A stretch of DNA of 64,000 nucleotides, taken from contig NZ_JBBOCT010000001.1 in the NCBI RefSeq assembly GCF_038002605.1, positions 1,674,001 through 1,738,000 on the forward strand. The letters run 5' to 3'. Source of the stretch: Bacillus sp. FSL K6-3431. Lineage in GTDB: Bacteria > Bacillota > Bacilli > Bacillales > Bacillaceae_C. A program made the translations under genes and the position numbers. The notes beneath the pieces are model-generated. The model saw only the letters and a list, made by a program, of their open reading frames with translations, was not told where the DNA came from and made no database searches. Positions 26,622 to 36,386 of the stretch are shown here, one piece after another. Position 1 is the first letter of the stretch; every line of letters begins with the position of its first letter.

Positions 26622-26807
26622 TTATCCAGTCTCATCCACTTGTTTTCTTCGTTCTCGTTCCTTCTCCATTCTTTCTACGTAGACCTGACCTTCTTTCTCT
26701 ATCCATTCTGTATCCAAAGCCTTTTCTTCCTTGGCAGTTTTTAAAGCCATAAATGCACTGACAAAAACGCCAGAGATCACAAGGTAAATCCATATAGGTA
26801 AAGACAT
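26622..26807 (-). CDS. yhaL: sporulation protein YhaL
   Basis: 61 aa: one N-terminal membrane segment (PIWIYLVISGVFVSAFMALK) and a charged helix 'KEEKALDTEWIEKEGQVYVERMEKERERRKQ'. Matches the YhaL family of sporulation-associated small proteins. AAAGGAG lies 8 nt before ATG 26807. It sits between prsA and yhaM as in B. subtilis. Confidence 0.85.
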   Translation of the reverse strand: MSLPIWIYLVISGVFVSAFMALKTAKEEKALDTEWIEKEGQVYVERMEKERERRKQVDETG

Positions 26808-26894
26808 AAAATCGCTCCTTTCATTCGCTTGTCCATATAATTCACTATATGTTTAAGAAACAAAAAAATGTCACCCATTTGGATGACATTTTGC

Positions 26895-27839
26895 TTAAGA
26901 ATGAAATGTTGGTTTATAAAAGGAGCGGTTATCAAGTGGAAATATTCTCTCCGAAAATTCACCTGGTTTCACCCGTTTCATTGCCCGATCAAGCATATTC
27001 ATTTTTGCATCAATATTATCAATCATATGCAAGATTTCCGCTTCTTTAATCATTGGCTGCTTTGGGCTACCCCATTCTAACTTACCATGATGACTTAATA
27101 CTAGATGCTGTAAAATAACCATTTCTTCCCCTTGTATCCCTAGCTCATCGGCAGCCTTGCCCATTTCGGTGATAATAATTGTAATATGGCCAAGTAAATT
27201 TCCTTCGACAGTATATGAAGCAGCTACTGGACCGGATAATTCAATTACTTTTCCTAGATCATGTAAAATAATTCCTGCATACAGAAGATCACGGTCTAAA
27301 GTCGGATATAGCTCTGCAATCGATTTAGCCAAGTCCAGCATGCATACAACATGGTAGCCAAGTCCGGAAACGAACTCATGATGATTTTTTGTCGCAGCTG
27401 GATATTCCAAAAATCCGTCCATATGCTTCTTCAATAAATGTCTAGTTAGGCGTTGAATATTTGGATTTTTCATTTCAAAAATGTATTGTGTAACTTTGTT
27501 CGAAATCTCTTCTTTGCTTAATGGTGCAGTTTCTAATAAATCAGCAACGCTAACATTGTCTTGTTTAGAGGCGGGTCTAATTTGCTTGATTTTCAGCTGT
27601 AATCTTCCCCGATATAGATGCACCTCTCCTGCCGTACGGACGATTGTTTCAGGCTGATACATCGATACTTCATTATCGGATGTGTCCCATAACTTCGCTT
27701 CAATATCACCAGATCGATCTTGCAATATTACTGTTAAAAATGGTTTACCATTGCTAGCTATACCTTTTGTTGCACTTTTAATAAGTAGAAAAAGATCTAC
27801 TTGCTCCCCAACTTCATGCTGTAAAAGTTCCTTTGCCAT
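26895..27839 (-). CDS. yhaM: 3'-5' exoribonuclease YhaM
   Basis: 314 aa. N-terminal OB-fold (about 10-90: '[39 protein letters not shown]') and a C-terminal HD domain with His193-Asp194 in '[13 protein letters not shown]' plus '[20 protein letters not shown]' and '[13 protein letters not shown]'. It trims single-stranded RNA and DNA 3' ends in a metal-dependent manner. It follows yhaN by 55 nt in the yhaO-yhaN-yhaM order. GGAGG precedes the ATG. Confidence 0.95.
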   Translation of the reverse strand: MAKELLQHEVGEQVDLFLLIKSATKGIASNGKPFLTVILQDRSGDIEAKLWDTSDNEVSMYQPETIVRTAGEVHLYRGRLQLKIKQIRPASKQDNVSVADLLETAPLSKEEISNKVTQYIFEMKNPNIQRLTRHLLKKHMDGFLEYPAATKNHHEFVSGLGYHVVCMLDLAKSIAELYPTLDRDLLYAGIILHDLGKVIELSGPVAASYTVEGNLLGHITIIITEMGKAADELGIQGEEMVILQHLVLSHHGKLEWGSPKQPMIKEAEILHMIDNIDAKMNMLDRAMKRVKPGEFSERIFPLDNRSFYKPTFHS

Positions 27840-27894
27840 TAAAACGCCTCCGATTAACTTGAGTTATCTAAAAAAAGTATAACATATCCTATTG

Positions 27895-30800
27895 CTATCG
27901 GCTTCCAAATACTATTGTCCCCTCACTAGTCATTAGCTGAGACTTTACATTGCTAGCTAATTGGGTGACGTTTTCAGATTGAAAGTAGTCTTTAATATGC
28001 GCATGACACGTAAAAAGTAAAACCTGGGTATTCCCATGACACTCGGAAATCAACTGAATAATTTTATCTGTTCTTTGTTTATCAAAGTTAACAAATCCAT
28101 CATCAATTATCATAGGAAAAGGAAAATCAAGTTTCAAAACTTCCATAAGCGCAAACCTTAAAGATATATATAGCTGTTCTCCAGTCCCTTGACTAAGTTC
28201 TGCAGGATCAAATAGGAGGTGATCTTTTCTTTCTACAACAAGGCTCCCTTCTTGCTTTATGTATATTCGTTGATACTCCCCATCCGTTAAGAATGAAAAA
28301 TATTCTTGCGCTTTCAGCATAACCTTTGGGAAACGATCCTCTTTATATTTATCCATCGTTGCTGTTAACACACGCATCGCTAAAGCATACTTGGTCCATT
28401 TTCTTGCTTCTTCATTAAATAGTGACTTCAACTGATGAAATCGGTGTAGCTGTTCGGTATATGTTCCTCCCTCTTCAAGAACTTGCACTTGATGGCGATA
28501 GGATGCCAATTCATTTCTGAGCTTTTCAAGTTCTGTTGATTGCTCGTTTATTGAATCCTTTAACTCACTTTGATGATCCTTCATTTCTTGTTCGGATAGA
28601 TAAAATTTCGTTGAATATTCTGCATCCTCTCCTAGCTGGGAATGTATCAATTCCAACCTATCCTTGATACTATTCATTTCGATAAATCGCTTCGCTTTAC
28701 TACGAAATTCTTCTTCATTATCTGTCTGTGCCAGTGTTAGTAATTTATTAATTGATGATTTCAGAGCAATAACTTCATTTTCTAAAGGCATTATATCATT
28801 GGTTAACTCAGATATTTTCTGAACTAATTCTTTTTGGACATACCTTTTTTCCTGTTCTATTTTTATACATTCCTTTAATTTAAATAGAGCTGTATTTACA
28901 TCTAGTTCATCTATTCCAGCTACTTCTGTTGTTTTTTGTAGCTGGATAAACCATCGTTCTGATTTTCCTTGTTTTACTTCTAGCTGGTTCATCACACTTT
29001 CTTTCATTTTTAATATATGGGAAAGTTGGCGCAATAACTCAAAGGCATCCTCCAGTCGATTAACAGAAAAATTACTGTCTATTCCTAATCTGGTTTTGAT
29101 TTCCTCCAACTTAGTGTAAATATGGTTAATTTCGCTATTTAGTGACGATTCTTGCTTATCTAAATCTGCAAGTCTTTGTTCTAGTTGTTCTAGATAAATA
29201 ATCCATTTAGACCATTCTTCCCGTATGTGAAGTTGTTTTTCGTAATTAGAATAGACTTGGTCACCGTTTTTATCTCTTTGAGCTAAGGATTCAGTAATTT
29301 TTTGTATCTGTTTCTGGATGTTTTCCATATCCCTAAAAATACTAGTTGAATCTTTTTTTCGAACGTATGGCAATCCACTCGTAATCGCGTAGATCATTAC
29401 TATTACCGAAAAACCCGAAACCAGCCATTGGGATTCGCTAATACTCCATACAAATAAACCTAGACAGAGGAGTAGAAAAATACTACTACTAATAAACTTT
29501 TTCCTTACCCGTTCTTTCTCCTCCTGTTCGTATTGTGACTTTTGATTTTTTAATAACACAAGCTCATGTTCGAATTGTTGTTTATCACTGATAAGCTGAT
29601 CGGTTGTTTCAGTCTTTTTTTTCTGCATTTGCAACTGCTGAAACGATTCTTCACTTAACATATCCTGTTCTAGTCGCTCACATTTAATTTCAATGCTCTG
29701 TTTCTCACTAATAGCCAAATGTAGTTGTGATCGGAGATCCTCCCTACGCAAATGTAATCGATCATAATTTTGTATGGCTTCTTTTATTTTGCCTTTCATA
29801 TCGATCCCAAGATCTAATTGCTCAAGCTTGTCCCATTTTTCTCTTGGATAAAAAAGTTCTCCTCCGATTGTCTCTGCTTGCTTATCGTATTCTTGAAGCT
29901 GTCGCTCGAGTGCTTCAATTTCCTCATACAATTGCTTGTACCAAGCACCTTCACCAATTAGCTTCTCTGCTTGATGGATAGATTCTGAAAAAGCTTTATT
30001 GGGAACCTGTTTATCTAATTGCCATTTCGTTTGTTGTATTCTCTCTTGCAATGCATTAAGTCTACTAGATATAACAATCAACTTGTCTGTGTATTTTTCA
30101 TATCTTGCTATTCCTTCTATAGGAAATGATAAATCACCTAATTCCTCCAATCGATTGAGAAGCTTTTCTCTTTCTTTAAAAAGGGGCCACTTTCTCCGCA
30201 AATCATCATATCTAGATAATTTAGCTTGTAATTTTTTCACTTCAGATTCGATTAAATCAATTTCCTTTTCTGCTCTTTCTTTTTTATCAATGATAGATAT
30301 GTACTGAGCATTTTTCTGCTTAGCTGTTTTCAAATCACTTTCTTGGGCACGCAAATCCCTCAATTGTTCGTTTAACTTAGGCTTCCGTCCCCCTGGCTTA
30401 AATAAAAGATCTAACTCTTTTTGAAATTGTTGCTCCACATTTAATAGTACATCTGTGCCAATTGTTCCAGCTGCCACCAGATAACGGCTAATATCATCAC
30501 CTTTTAATCTTTGTATTGTCTGAAGACCTTGAAGATTAAAAGAGAATATGCTTTCATACATCAATCGATCCATCCCAATGAGAAGCTTGGAGAGTAATTC
30601 CTCTCCCCCGGCAGTTCCATCCTCCAATAAAACAGATACATCTCCTGTAGCCTTTCCTTTTACACGCTCAATTTTCACTTCACCGTATTGTTCAAAATAC
30701 GTAATCAGTTGTCCTCCATATGCTGCATGTGTTTTCGGTTCGTACCTTTTCTCCGCTTGCTGTCTTCCAGGAAATCCAAAAAGTATGCTATGAATGAAAG

Positions 30801-30921
30801 ACATGATAGTCGACTTTCCAGCTTCATTTTCACCATAGAACACTTGCAAAGTAGAAATGTTCTCGATATGAAAGTCGATAAACTTACCATACCCATATAT
30901 ATGGAGGCTTTTTAACTTCAA
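27895..30921 (-). CDS. yhaN: SMC-like ATPase YhaN (SbcE)
   Basis: 1008 aa. Walker A 'FYGENEAGKST' (28-38), long coiled coils (about 190-480 and 560-870) interrupted near 480-530 by a hydrophobic pair of segments ('KKFISSSIFLLLCLGLFVW' and 'WLVSGFSVIVMIYAITSGL'), then the ABC signature region 'LSQGTGEQLYISLRFALMEVL' and Walker B 'FPMIIDDGFVNFD'. The hydrophobic insert in place of a zinc hook is typical of YhaN. With YhaO it forms a Rad50-Mre11-like nuclease. Start TTG at 30921, 3 nt after the yhaO stop; AAAGGA lies in the end of yhaO. Confidence 0.93.
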   Translation of the reverse strand: MKLKSLHIYGYGKFIDFHIENISTLQVFYGENEAGKSTIMSFIHSILFGFPGRQQAEKRYEPKTHAAYGGQLITYFEQYGEVKIERVKGKATGDVSVLLEDGTAGGEELLSKLLIGMDRLMYESIFSFNLQGLQTIQRLKGDDISRYLVAAGTIGTDVLLNVEQQFQKELDLLFKPGGRKPKLNEQLRDLRAQESDLKTAKQKNAQYISIIDKKERAEKEIDLIESEVKKLQAKLSRYDDLRRKWPLFKEREKLLNRLEELGDLSFPIEGIARYEKYTDKLIVISSRLNALQERIQQTKWQLDKQVPNKAFSESIHQAEKLIGEGAWYKQLYEEIEALERQLQEYDKQAETIGGELFYPREKWDKLEQLDLGIDMKGKIKEAIQNYDRLHLRREDLRSQLHLAISEKQSIEIKCERLEQDMLSEESFQQLQMQKKKTETTDQLISDKQQFEHELVLLKNQKSQYEQEEKERVRKKFISSSIFLLLCLGLFVWSISESQWLVSGFSVIVMIYAITSGLPYVRKKDSTSIFRDMENIQKQIQKITESLAQRDKNGDQVYSNYEKQLHIREEWSKWIIYLEQLEQRLADLDKQESSLNSEINHIYTKLEEIKTRLGIDSNFSVNRLEDAFELLRQLSHILKMKESVMNQLEVKQGKSERWFIQLQKTTEVAGIDELDVNTALFKLKECIKIEQEKRYVQKELVQKISELTNDIMPLENEVIALKSSINKLLTLAQTDNEEEFRSKAKRFIEMNSIKDRLELIHSQLGEDAEYSTKFYLSEQEMKDHQSELKDSINEQSTELEKLRNELASYRHQVQVLEEGGTYTEQLHRFHQLKSLFNEEARKWTKYALAMRVLTATMDKYKEDRFPKVMLKAQEYFSFLTDGEYQRIYIKQEGSLVVERKDHLLFDPAELSQGTGEQLYISLRFALMEVLKLDFPFPMIIDDGFVNFDKQRTDKIIQLISECHGNTQVLLFTCHAHIKDYFQSENVTQLASNVKSQLMTSEGTIVFGSR

Positions 30922-30924
30922 TCG

Positions 30925-32166
30925 CTACACATCCTTTACTTCTAATTCATCTATTACAAGCTGTTTGGCAGCTTCCACCAACTCTTGTTTTTCTAATCGC
31001 TCAATCTCAGTTAAATATCTACTACCATATACATGTGCAAACAGACTTGATATGGACTCTTCAAATGCTTCTGTTGCCTGTAGATTTTTCGCCGTTTCAT
31101 CCAGCATTTTCATGAAACCTTCATTATGGTGCAATGATGGTTCTGTCTTTTGCTGTTCTAGTTTTAGATCATAGGGCCAAACAAAGACCTGTTCAACATC
31201 CACTACATCTTGTATCATCTCTAAAAACTCACCATTTGTAATTTTTTGCTTTACTGGCTGAGATAAAAAATGGGCGTTTTCAATTGTTATTTGCAATAAT
31301 ACACTTTGTCCTTCAACATCGAGCTTTGCTTCCATGACTTTTTCACATTTAGAATATAACTCGGTTAACGAAGTGTTTTTTTCAAGCGTTATTTGCACTG
31401 ATTCCCAACGAATATCAGCAGAGTCTATAAATGATAATTGTGTAGAACCATCTACTGTAAGCTTGACCTCATAACAGCCTTTTTTTCCTGCCTCTTTTCG
31501 ATGGCGTCCTTGGATATTACCTGGGTAGACGATATATGGATCAGTATGTAAAATTTGTGTTTGATGAATATGACCGAGCGCCCAATAATTCATTTCTTTT
31601 TGTAGTAATTCTCGAATAGAAAACGGGGCATAAGGTTGATGAAGTGTACTTGCACCATCACATTGTCCATGTAAGAGTCCGATATGTAAATCTGCTCCAT
31701 CTTTTTTCTGATATGTTTTCACTTTCCTCTCAAAAACATGGCGTTCTGGATAACTAAATCCATATAGATGGACCTTTACTCCATTTTCAGCTGTAAATAA
31801 GACTGTTTCCACTTCATCATTAAATATATGTACATTATTTGGCATATCGAGTGTGAGCCAGTTGCCAGCAAGATGGTCATGATTACCATACGAAATAAAG
31901 GCGGTTATTTCCGCTTCATTAAGCCGTTCTAATTGTCTTCGAAGCCTAGCCTGCGCTTTAATACTGCGATCTTCACCATCAAATAAATCTCCAACAACAA
32001 CGATAAAATCCACTGCTCTTTCTAACGCTGCATCTATTACTCTCTCAAATGCTATAAACGTACTTTCCTGTATACGTGAAAATACTTTTTTGGGTATGTG
32101 GGACAAACCTAAAAAAGGACTGTCTAAATGCAAATCAGCTGTATGAATGAAGCGAATTTCCTCCAA
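30925..32166 (-). CDS. yhaO: Mre11-like nuclease YhaO
   Basis: 413 aa. Metallophosphoesterase motifs in order: 'HTADLHLDSPF' (8-18), 'VVVGDLFDGED', 'ISYGNHDHLAG', 'IGLLHGQ' and 'YWALGHIHQTQI'. This is the SbcD/Mre11 type of DNA exonuclease subunit, with a C-terminal capping region. The start is TTG at 32166 with AAAGGGTGA upstream. It is the first gene of yhaO-yhaN-yhaM. Confidence 0.93.
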   Translation of the reverse strand: MEEIRFIHTADLHLDSPFLGLSHIPKKVFSRIQESTFIAFERVIDAALERAVDFIVVVGDLFDGEDRSIKAQARLRRQLERLNEAEITAFISYGNHDHLAGNWLTLDMPNNVHIFNDEVETVLFTAENGVKVHLYGFSYPERHVFERKVKTYQKKDGADLHIGLLHGQCDGASTLHQPYAPFSIRELLQKEMNYWALGHIHQTQILHTDPYIVYPGNIQGRHRKEAGKKGCYEVKLTVDGSTQLSFIDSADIRWESVQITLEKNTSLTELYSKCEKVMEAKLDVEGQSVLLQITIENAHFLSQPVKQKITNGEFLEMIQDVVDVEQVFVWPYDLKLEQQKTEPSLHHNEGFMKMLDETAKNLQATEAFEESISSLFAHVYGSRYLTEIERLEKQELVEAAKQLVIDELEVKDV

Positions 32167-32299
32167 TTATGTCACCCTTTCTGACGAATATACGTTCCTA
32201 TTATTATACATAATATTACTAAGATTGTCTTGATTAATAGCAAAAAAGATCCTATGATCAATGATAAGTTCTTTAAACTTTTTAAAGAGGAGAGGTTCT

Positions 32300-32485
32300 A
32301 TGCCAATCTATAAATTAACGGTCTTTGAACAAAACGGGGAAAAGATTCTAGAAGAGGATTTTGAAGCTAATAACGATCAGCTTGCAAAAGAAAAAGGGAT
32401 GGCAATCTTAACCGATAAAAGCTTAGATAAAAAAACACATCGTTGTACATCAGCCTTAGGAAAACTAATTTTGTTTCATCGATAA
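32300..32485 (+). CDS. small YhzD-like protein
   Basis: 61 aa: MPIYKLTVFEQNGEKILEED..., then 'AKEKGMAILTDKSLDKKTHRC' and a C-terminal 'GKLILFHR'. The pattern 'YKLTVFxxxGEKxLEExFEA...THRC...LxLFHR' matches what I remember as the YhzD family of short cytoplasmic proteins; function unknown. The frame opens at 32261, but GAGGAGAGG about 8 nt before 32300 selects this start. Divergent from yhaO. Confidence 0.6.
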   Translation: MPIYKLTVFEQNGEKILEEDFEANNDQLAKEKGMAILTDKSLDKKTHRCTSALGKLILFHR

Positions 32486-32636
32486 AAACAGAGGAGCTTC
32501 CGATAAGTAGGAAAATCAGTAAAACGGCTTTCTACTAATTTTTCATCTTGCTCTGATTAAAAAAAATGTCAGTTGATTGGAGTGGGGTGCGTTCGATTGA
32601 CTTGGGAGGCTTTTTAGCAGTGAGGGGATATCGGTA

Positions 32637-32868
32637 GGCATTCGATTTACCTTAGGCCTACTTTTTTCGTAGGGAGGGGCATTCGGGAGACGTTCGTTTT
32701 ACCTTAGGCATGCTTTTTTTGTAGGGAGGGGCATTCGGGAGACGTTCGTTTTACCTTAGGCCTACTTTTTTCGTAGGGAGGGGCATTCGGGAGACGTTCG
32801 TTTTACCTAGGCATGCTTTTTTTGTAGGGAAGGGCATTCGAAAGGCGTCCAATGACCAGGACGTGCCT
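32637..32868. repeat. 52-bp tandem repeats in alternating A-B order
   Basis: Full units begin ATTCGGGAGACGTTCG at 32681, 32733 and 32785; a partial unit precedes (from 32637) and a degenerate one follows (from 32836). Two subtypes alternate: type A has CCTACTTTTTTCGTAGG, a small hairpin, and type B has CATGC with an extra T, which breaks it. The true period is therefore near 104 bp. The rest of the 32486-32952 spacer holds no gene. Confidence 0.88.
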
Positions 32869-32952
32869 TTTTTCGCGATGAGGATAAAATGGAGAGAGGC
32901 TCTAAAAAGCCAATTATATGACTTTTTGGACACCCCCTCCCCTTGTTCCCTC

Positions 32953-33735
32953 TCACGATCCGTTAAATTCCGCTTTTCTTTTTTCAACAAAAGCTTGAAT
33001 CCCTTCATTATGGTCTTGTGATTGCCTCATTTCCCATTGGGCTTGTTTTTCTAATGCTAGCGTTCTTTGTAGTGTATCTCGATTCAATTCAGTATATATT
33101 TTCTTTGTTCTAATCATTGCTAATAATGGTTTGCTACACCATACATCTACTTGATGGTCAATGGCCTGAGCTAAATCCTCAGCCTCCTCATCCACTATTC
33201 CGATTTGTAATGCCTGGGATGCTCCCATTACCTTCCCTTCCCATATGAGTTGTTTCGCTTTATGTGTACCGATTTTTTCTTTTAGTAAAAAATGTCCTCC
33301 ACCATCTGGTACAAGCCCAATGCCAATAAAATTCATAGCAACCTTTACTTCTTGGCTACAAATAACATAATCCGCGGTAAGTGCAAGACTAAGTCCAAGT
33401 CCAGCTACAGCACCATCCATGCCTACTAATGTGATTTGTGGCATACTATAAAAGGACATAATGAACGAATGTATCCTATCCATTACAGTGTAAAACTCTT
33501 GCTCCCCACTTAATTGCAACATCTCTTTAATATCTCCACCTGCTGAAAAGTTTCCACCCTTCCCCTGAAGAATAACAACTTTTATTCGATCATTATTTTT
33601 TATATTTTTGAAGCATTGATCCAGCTCATTCATCATCAATAAATTTATTGCATTTAGTGCTTTGGGCCTATTCAATGTAACATAAGCTACTTTTTTATTT
33701 ATTACAATTTCGATTGTTTGGAAATTCATTTCCAA
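32953..33735 (-). CDS. yhaR: enoyl-CoA hydratase/isomerase family protein YhaR
   Basis: 260 aa, the normal crotonase length. First oxyanion-hole segment 'GNFSAGGDIKEMLQ' (about 60-73) and second 'MDGAVAGLGLSLALTADYVI' (about 104-123). The glutamates used for hydration in classical enoyl-CoA hydratase are not clearly conserved ('IGIGLVPDGGGHFLL' has a Pro-Asp), so it may be an isomerase or hydrolase instead. The TTG at 33735 has GAGGAGG 8 nt upstream; the ATG two codons later is spaced too far. Same order as B. subtilis yhaR. Confidence 0.85.
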   Translation of the reverse strand: MEMNFQTIEIVINKKVAYVTLNRPKALNAINLLMMNELDQCFKNIKNNDRIKVVILQGKGGNFSAGGDIKEMLQLSGEQEFYTVMDRIHSFIMSFYSMPQITLVGMDGAVAGLGLSLALTADYVICSQEVKVAMNFIGIGLVPDGGGHFLLKEKIGTHKAKQLIWEGKVMGASQALQIGIVDEEAEDLAQAIDHQVDVWCSKPLLAMIRTKKIYTELNRDTLQRTLALEKQAQWEMRQSQDHNEGIQAFVEKRKAEFNGS

Positions 33736-33813
33736 ATCATCCGCCTCCTCAGTGTTTATATTATATATCTAGATTAACTGAATGATTGGTCATTCACAAT
33801 AGTAATAAACAAA

Positions 33814-33856
33814 ATAATGAGCGAACAGGCGTATAGGTCTGTTCGCTCATTATTTA
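33814..33856 (-). terminator. terminator of yhaX
   Basis: AATAATGAGCGAACAG and CTGTTCGCTCATTATT form a strong hairpin right after the stop of the HAD gene, T-rich on both sides. Confidence 0.85.
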
Positions 33857-34720
33857 TTTAAGCACGTTTATTTTTTTTAAAAATTCAAGTGTTTGTTGCT
33901 TTCGGAAATGTTCCTTCACCATATATGCTACCCCATTATCATTATTGGAACGGGTAATCCAATCCGCTGCTCCCTGTACCTTTGCGGGCGCATTCCCCAT
34001 GGAAACACCAAGACCTGCCCATTCTACAAGCGGGAGATCATCGATTCCACCTCCAATTACAACTACCTCATGTCGTTTAATACCAAGACGTTCACATACA
34101 TACTTCACCCCTTGAAGCTTATTTACATTAGCCCCAACTATCTCCATTTTATAATCTTCTGTAAAGATACATTCTACCTGATCATACATTTCGGCTATCG
34201 CTTTTGCCGCGTCTTCAACATCTTGTTGATTATCAAACTGGGTTTCTATTTTTGGAGGGGAAACTGGTTCATCTAATAATTGTTCACTAACGACATCAAC
34301 ATATTGTTCCGAGTATGAAAAGCGATTTTTCGATTGTAAAAAAACTTTTGCCACCATATTTTCAGGTAGTTTTATTTTATTACCTAGAGTAAATTGTTCA
34401 TGAACCAGTTTGATTTGGCATGAAAAGGATTCCAACAAGGCAACTAGTTCACCTGCAATTTGTTCATGAATCCTGTTCACATAAATTGGTTTATTCACCT
34501 CACTAGCAATATATGCTCCTTGATGTGCAATAATATGTGAATCAATTTTTAGTGTTTTAGCAATTCTTTTTGCAGCTGGAAAATTCCTTGAAGTGGCTAA
34601 AGTAACCGTTATACCTTTACTTTGAGCATATGCAATTGCTTCCCGAGTTAATTTATGAATGCGGCCATTATCCTGTACTAATGTACCGTCAATATTTAGT
34701 ACCAACATTTTATAAACCAT
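33854..34720 (-). CDS. yhaX: HAD-superfamily (Cof type) protein YhaX, nucleophile Asp replaced by Asn
   Basis: 288 aa of the Cof/IIB HAD class. Motif I reads 'LVLNIDGTLVQD' (6-17): the first Asp of DxDGT, which is the phosphorylated nucleophile, is Asn9, while Asp11 is kept. Motif II is 'VTLATSRNF', and motifs III/IV are 'KLQGVKYVCERLG' and 'VVVIGGGIDDLPLVEWAGLGVSMGNA'. The C-terminal 'RSNNDNGVAYMVKEHF' is as in YhaX. Without the nucleophile, normal phosphatase chemistry is unlikely, so a binding or regulatory role is inferred. GAGGGGGG precedes ATG 34720. Confidence 0.85.
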   Translation of the reverse strand: MVYKMLVLNIDGTLVQDNGRIHKLTREAIAYAQSKGITVTLATSRNFPAAKRIAKTLKIDSHIIAHQGAYIASEVNKPIYVNRIHEQIAGELVALLESFSCQIKLVHEQFTLGNKIKLPENMVAKVFLQSKNRFSYSEQYVDVVSEQLLDEPVSPPKIETQFDNQQDVEDAAKAIAEMYDQVECIFTEDYKMEIVGANVNKLQGVKYVCERLGIKRHEVVVIGGGIDDLPLVEWAGLGVSMGNAPAKVQGAADWITRSNNDNGVAYMVKEHFRKQQTLEFLKKINVLK

Positions 34721-34809
34721 GGTGACCCCCCTCTGCGCTCATAATCCTTTTTATATAAATATGATTATCAGCAAGTAAGTAGAACACCATTAAATCTTCT
34801 AACATTAAA

Positions 34810-34850
34810 AAAAAGAGACATGCCACAAAATTGGCTCATGTCTCTTTCTT
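34810..34850 (-). terminator. terminator of yheBA
   Basis: AAGAGACATG and CATGTCTCTT pair around 'CCA..TGG', with a run of eight T on the minus strand. Confidence 0.82.
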
Positions 34851-34856
34851 TATTCC

Positions 34857-35213
34857 TTATTTGCCTTCCATGGAACCGTAAAGATCATCTAATGGCTTCA
34901 TAATGATTTTATTCAACTCATTAATCGCCATGCTCATGCGCTGTTCCGCCTCCATCAACTGTGTAACCTCTTCGTTTTCTTGAACGCGGTTTGCGATAGC
35001 TTGTGCTTCCATTACTTCATCTTCTGTAATATCCTGACCAGCCATTTGTTTTTGCTGAAGTTGCATTTGAACATTGCGGAATTCATCGAACATTCTTTTT
35101 GCTTCCTCATTCTTTTCCACTGCTTCATACATTTCTTTTAAGTTAACATATTCTTCACTGTTACGCATAGCCTTTTCAAGTTCATACGCATAATCATATA
35201 AATTAGTCGTCAT
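34857..35213 (-). CDS. yheA: YlbF/YmcA-family protein YheA
   Basis: 118 aa, all-helical. 'YDYAYELEKAMRNSEEYVNLKEMYEAVEKNEEAKRMFDEFR' and the following heptads are typical of the YlbF/YmcA fold. YmcA and YlbF act on RNase Y; YheA itself has no assigned role. AAGGAGGG lies 9 nt before the ATG. It follows yheB by 36 nt and is likely co-transcribed. Confidence 0.9.
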   Translation of the reverse strand: MTTNLYDYAYELEKAMRNSEEYVNLKEMYEAVEKNEEAKRMFDEFRNVQMQLQQKQMAGQDITEDEVMEAQAIANRVQENEEVTQLMEAEQRMSMAINELNKIIMKPLDDLYGSMEGK

Positions 35214-35249
35214 AATAATAAACCCTCCTTCCTTTGGTATTTTAACATA

Positions 35250-36386
35250 TTACGAAGTCAAAATGACAATGATACCCTGTATTAGTCCAATTATCCCACC
35301 TAAAACCGCCCCTAAATATGTAATCATTACAAGTTCTTTTTTTGCTATTGATATAACTAATTCTTCAAGCCTTTGCAAAGAAAAAGATTCAATTTGCTCG
35401 CGAACAATTGCTTCTACTTCGAATCTTTCTAAAATTTCTCCCGATCTAATAGTAAGATATTCACCAGCAGCTGCTAATAAACGTGGTGCAATATCTTCTT
35501 GTAATTTTGTTCTGTATGGTGAAATAAGTTCTGCAATGGATTTTTCGAAAAGCGTTTCTACACGAAATATTTCTGAAGTCCATTGTTTTATATAGTTTAA
35601 AATCTTATCATCTTCTACTTTGGTCCATACGTTTTCAAGTGGTCTATTTTGTACTTTTAACCACTCTTCATGAATAACATTGACTAACATTTCCTTTGTT
35701 CTAGGGTTATTAAAGAATTTAATAAGTTCAGGTTGGAATTTATCTGCGAGTGAATCATTGCCTATAAACATTTGAACCATATTCCAAAGTTTTCCACGTT
35801 CTTTTAGAAAATCCTCAATCATCACTTTGATTTTATCTTTACCTTCTGGTGTAGCGAAATAGTCAATTGCCTTTTGAATGATTCGATCCGCAGCTTGAGG
35901 TATCTTTTCCTCTACTACACTTGACCAATCCAGAGGAATTATCTGTTGTATCGTTTTGCTTTCATATTGATTCTTAAGTTGTTTATATTTTTCGACGATT
36001 TTATCATTTATATATGCGGTTGTTTTTTCTGCTGGGTTTTCCACTTGTAGCTGTTCAAGTAGTTGTTCTAGTGTTATCCCTTTTTCAAGCCAACTATTTA
36101 TTTTCTGACTAATCCAGGCCTCAGTTTCTTTCTTAAACTTTTCTTCTGATAATTTCTTTTTAATACTTTCCGGTGTAACTAAATGGCCCACAACAAGCTT
36201 GCCAATTTGGGCAGCAAGTTCGTTTTTCCTTTTAGGTATAAGACCTGGGGTAAATGGTAACTGCCATTTTCCAATATAAAGCGTCCGGTAAGGTCGAAAT
36301 AACATTTTTATTGCTAAGAAATTAGTAAAACCACCAATGACAGCACCAATTATCATCATAAATATTATCATCCAGATCCAGTCCAT
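35250..36386 (-). CDS. yheB: DUF445 membrane protein YheB
   Basis: 378 aa with one membrane segment at each end (about 3-25 and 353-376) and a long helical middle. The start 'GGFTNFLAIKMLFRPYRTLYIGKWQLPFTPGLIPKRKNELA' is the DUF445 signature. The function is unknown; it is coupled to yheA here and in B. subtilis. Start at ATG 36386 with AGAGAGGAAG upstream. Confidence 0.9.
   Translation of the reverse strand: MDWIWMIIFMMIIGAVIGGFTNFLAIKMLFRPYRTLYIGKWQLPFTPGLIPKRKNELAAQIGKLVVGHLVTPESIKKKLSEEKFKKETEAWISQKINSWLEKGITLEQLLEQLQVENPAEKTTAYINDKIVEKYKQLKNQYESKTIQQIIPLDWSSVVEEKIPQAADRIIQKAIDYFATPEGKDKIKVMIEDFLKERGKLWNMVQMFIGNDSLADKFQPELIKFFNNPRTKEMLVNVIHEEWLKVQNRPLENVWTKVEDDKILNYIKQWTSEIFRVETLFEKSIAELISPYRTKLQEDIAPRLLAAAGEYLTIRSGEILERFEVEAIVREQIESFSLQRLEELVISIAKKELVMITYLGAVLGGIIGLIQGIIVILTS

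Noticed and set aside
32751..33008. 85-codon minus-strand frame across the 52-bp repeats
   Set aside because: It is a translation of the repeat array reading out of the yhaR 3' end, without a start signal.
33893..34276. 127-codon plus-strand frame
   Set aside because: Antisense shadow of yhaX.
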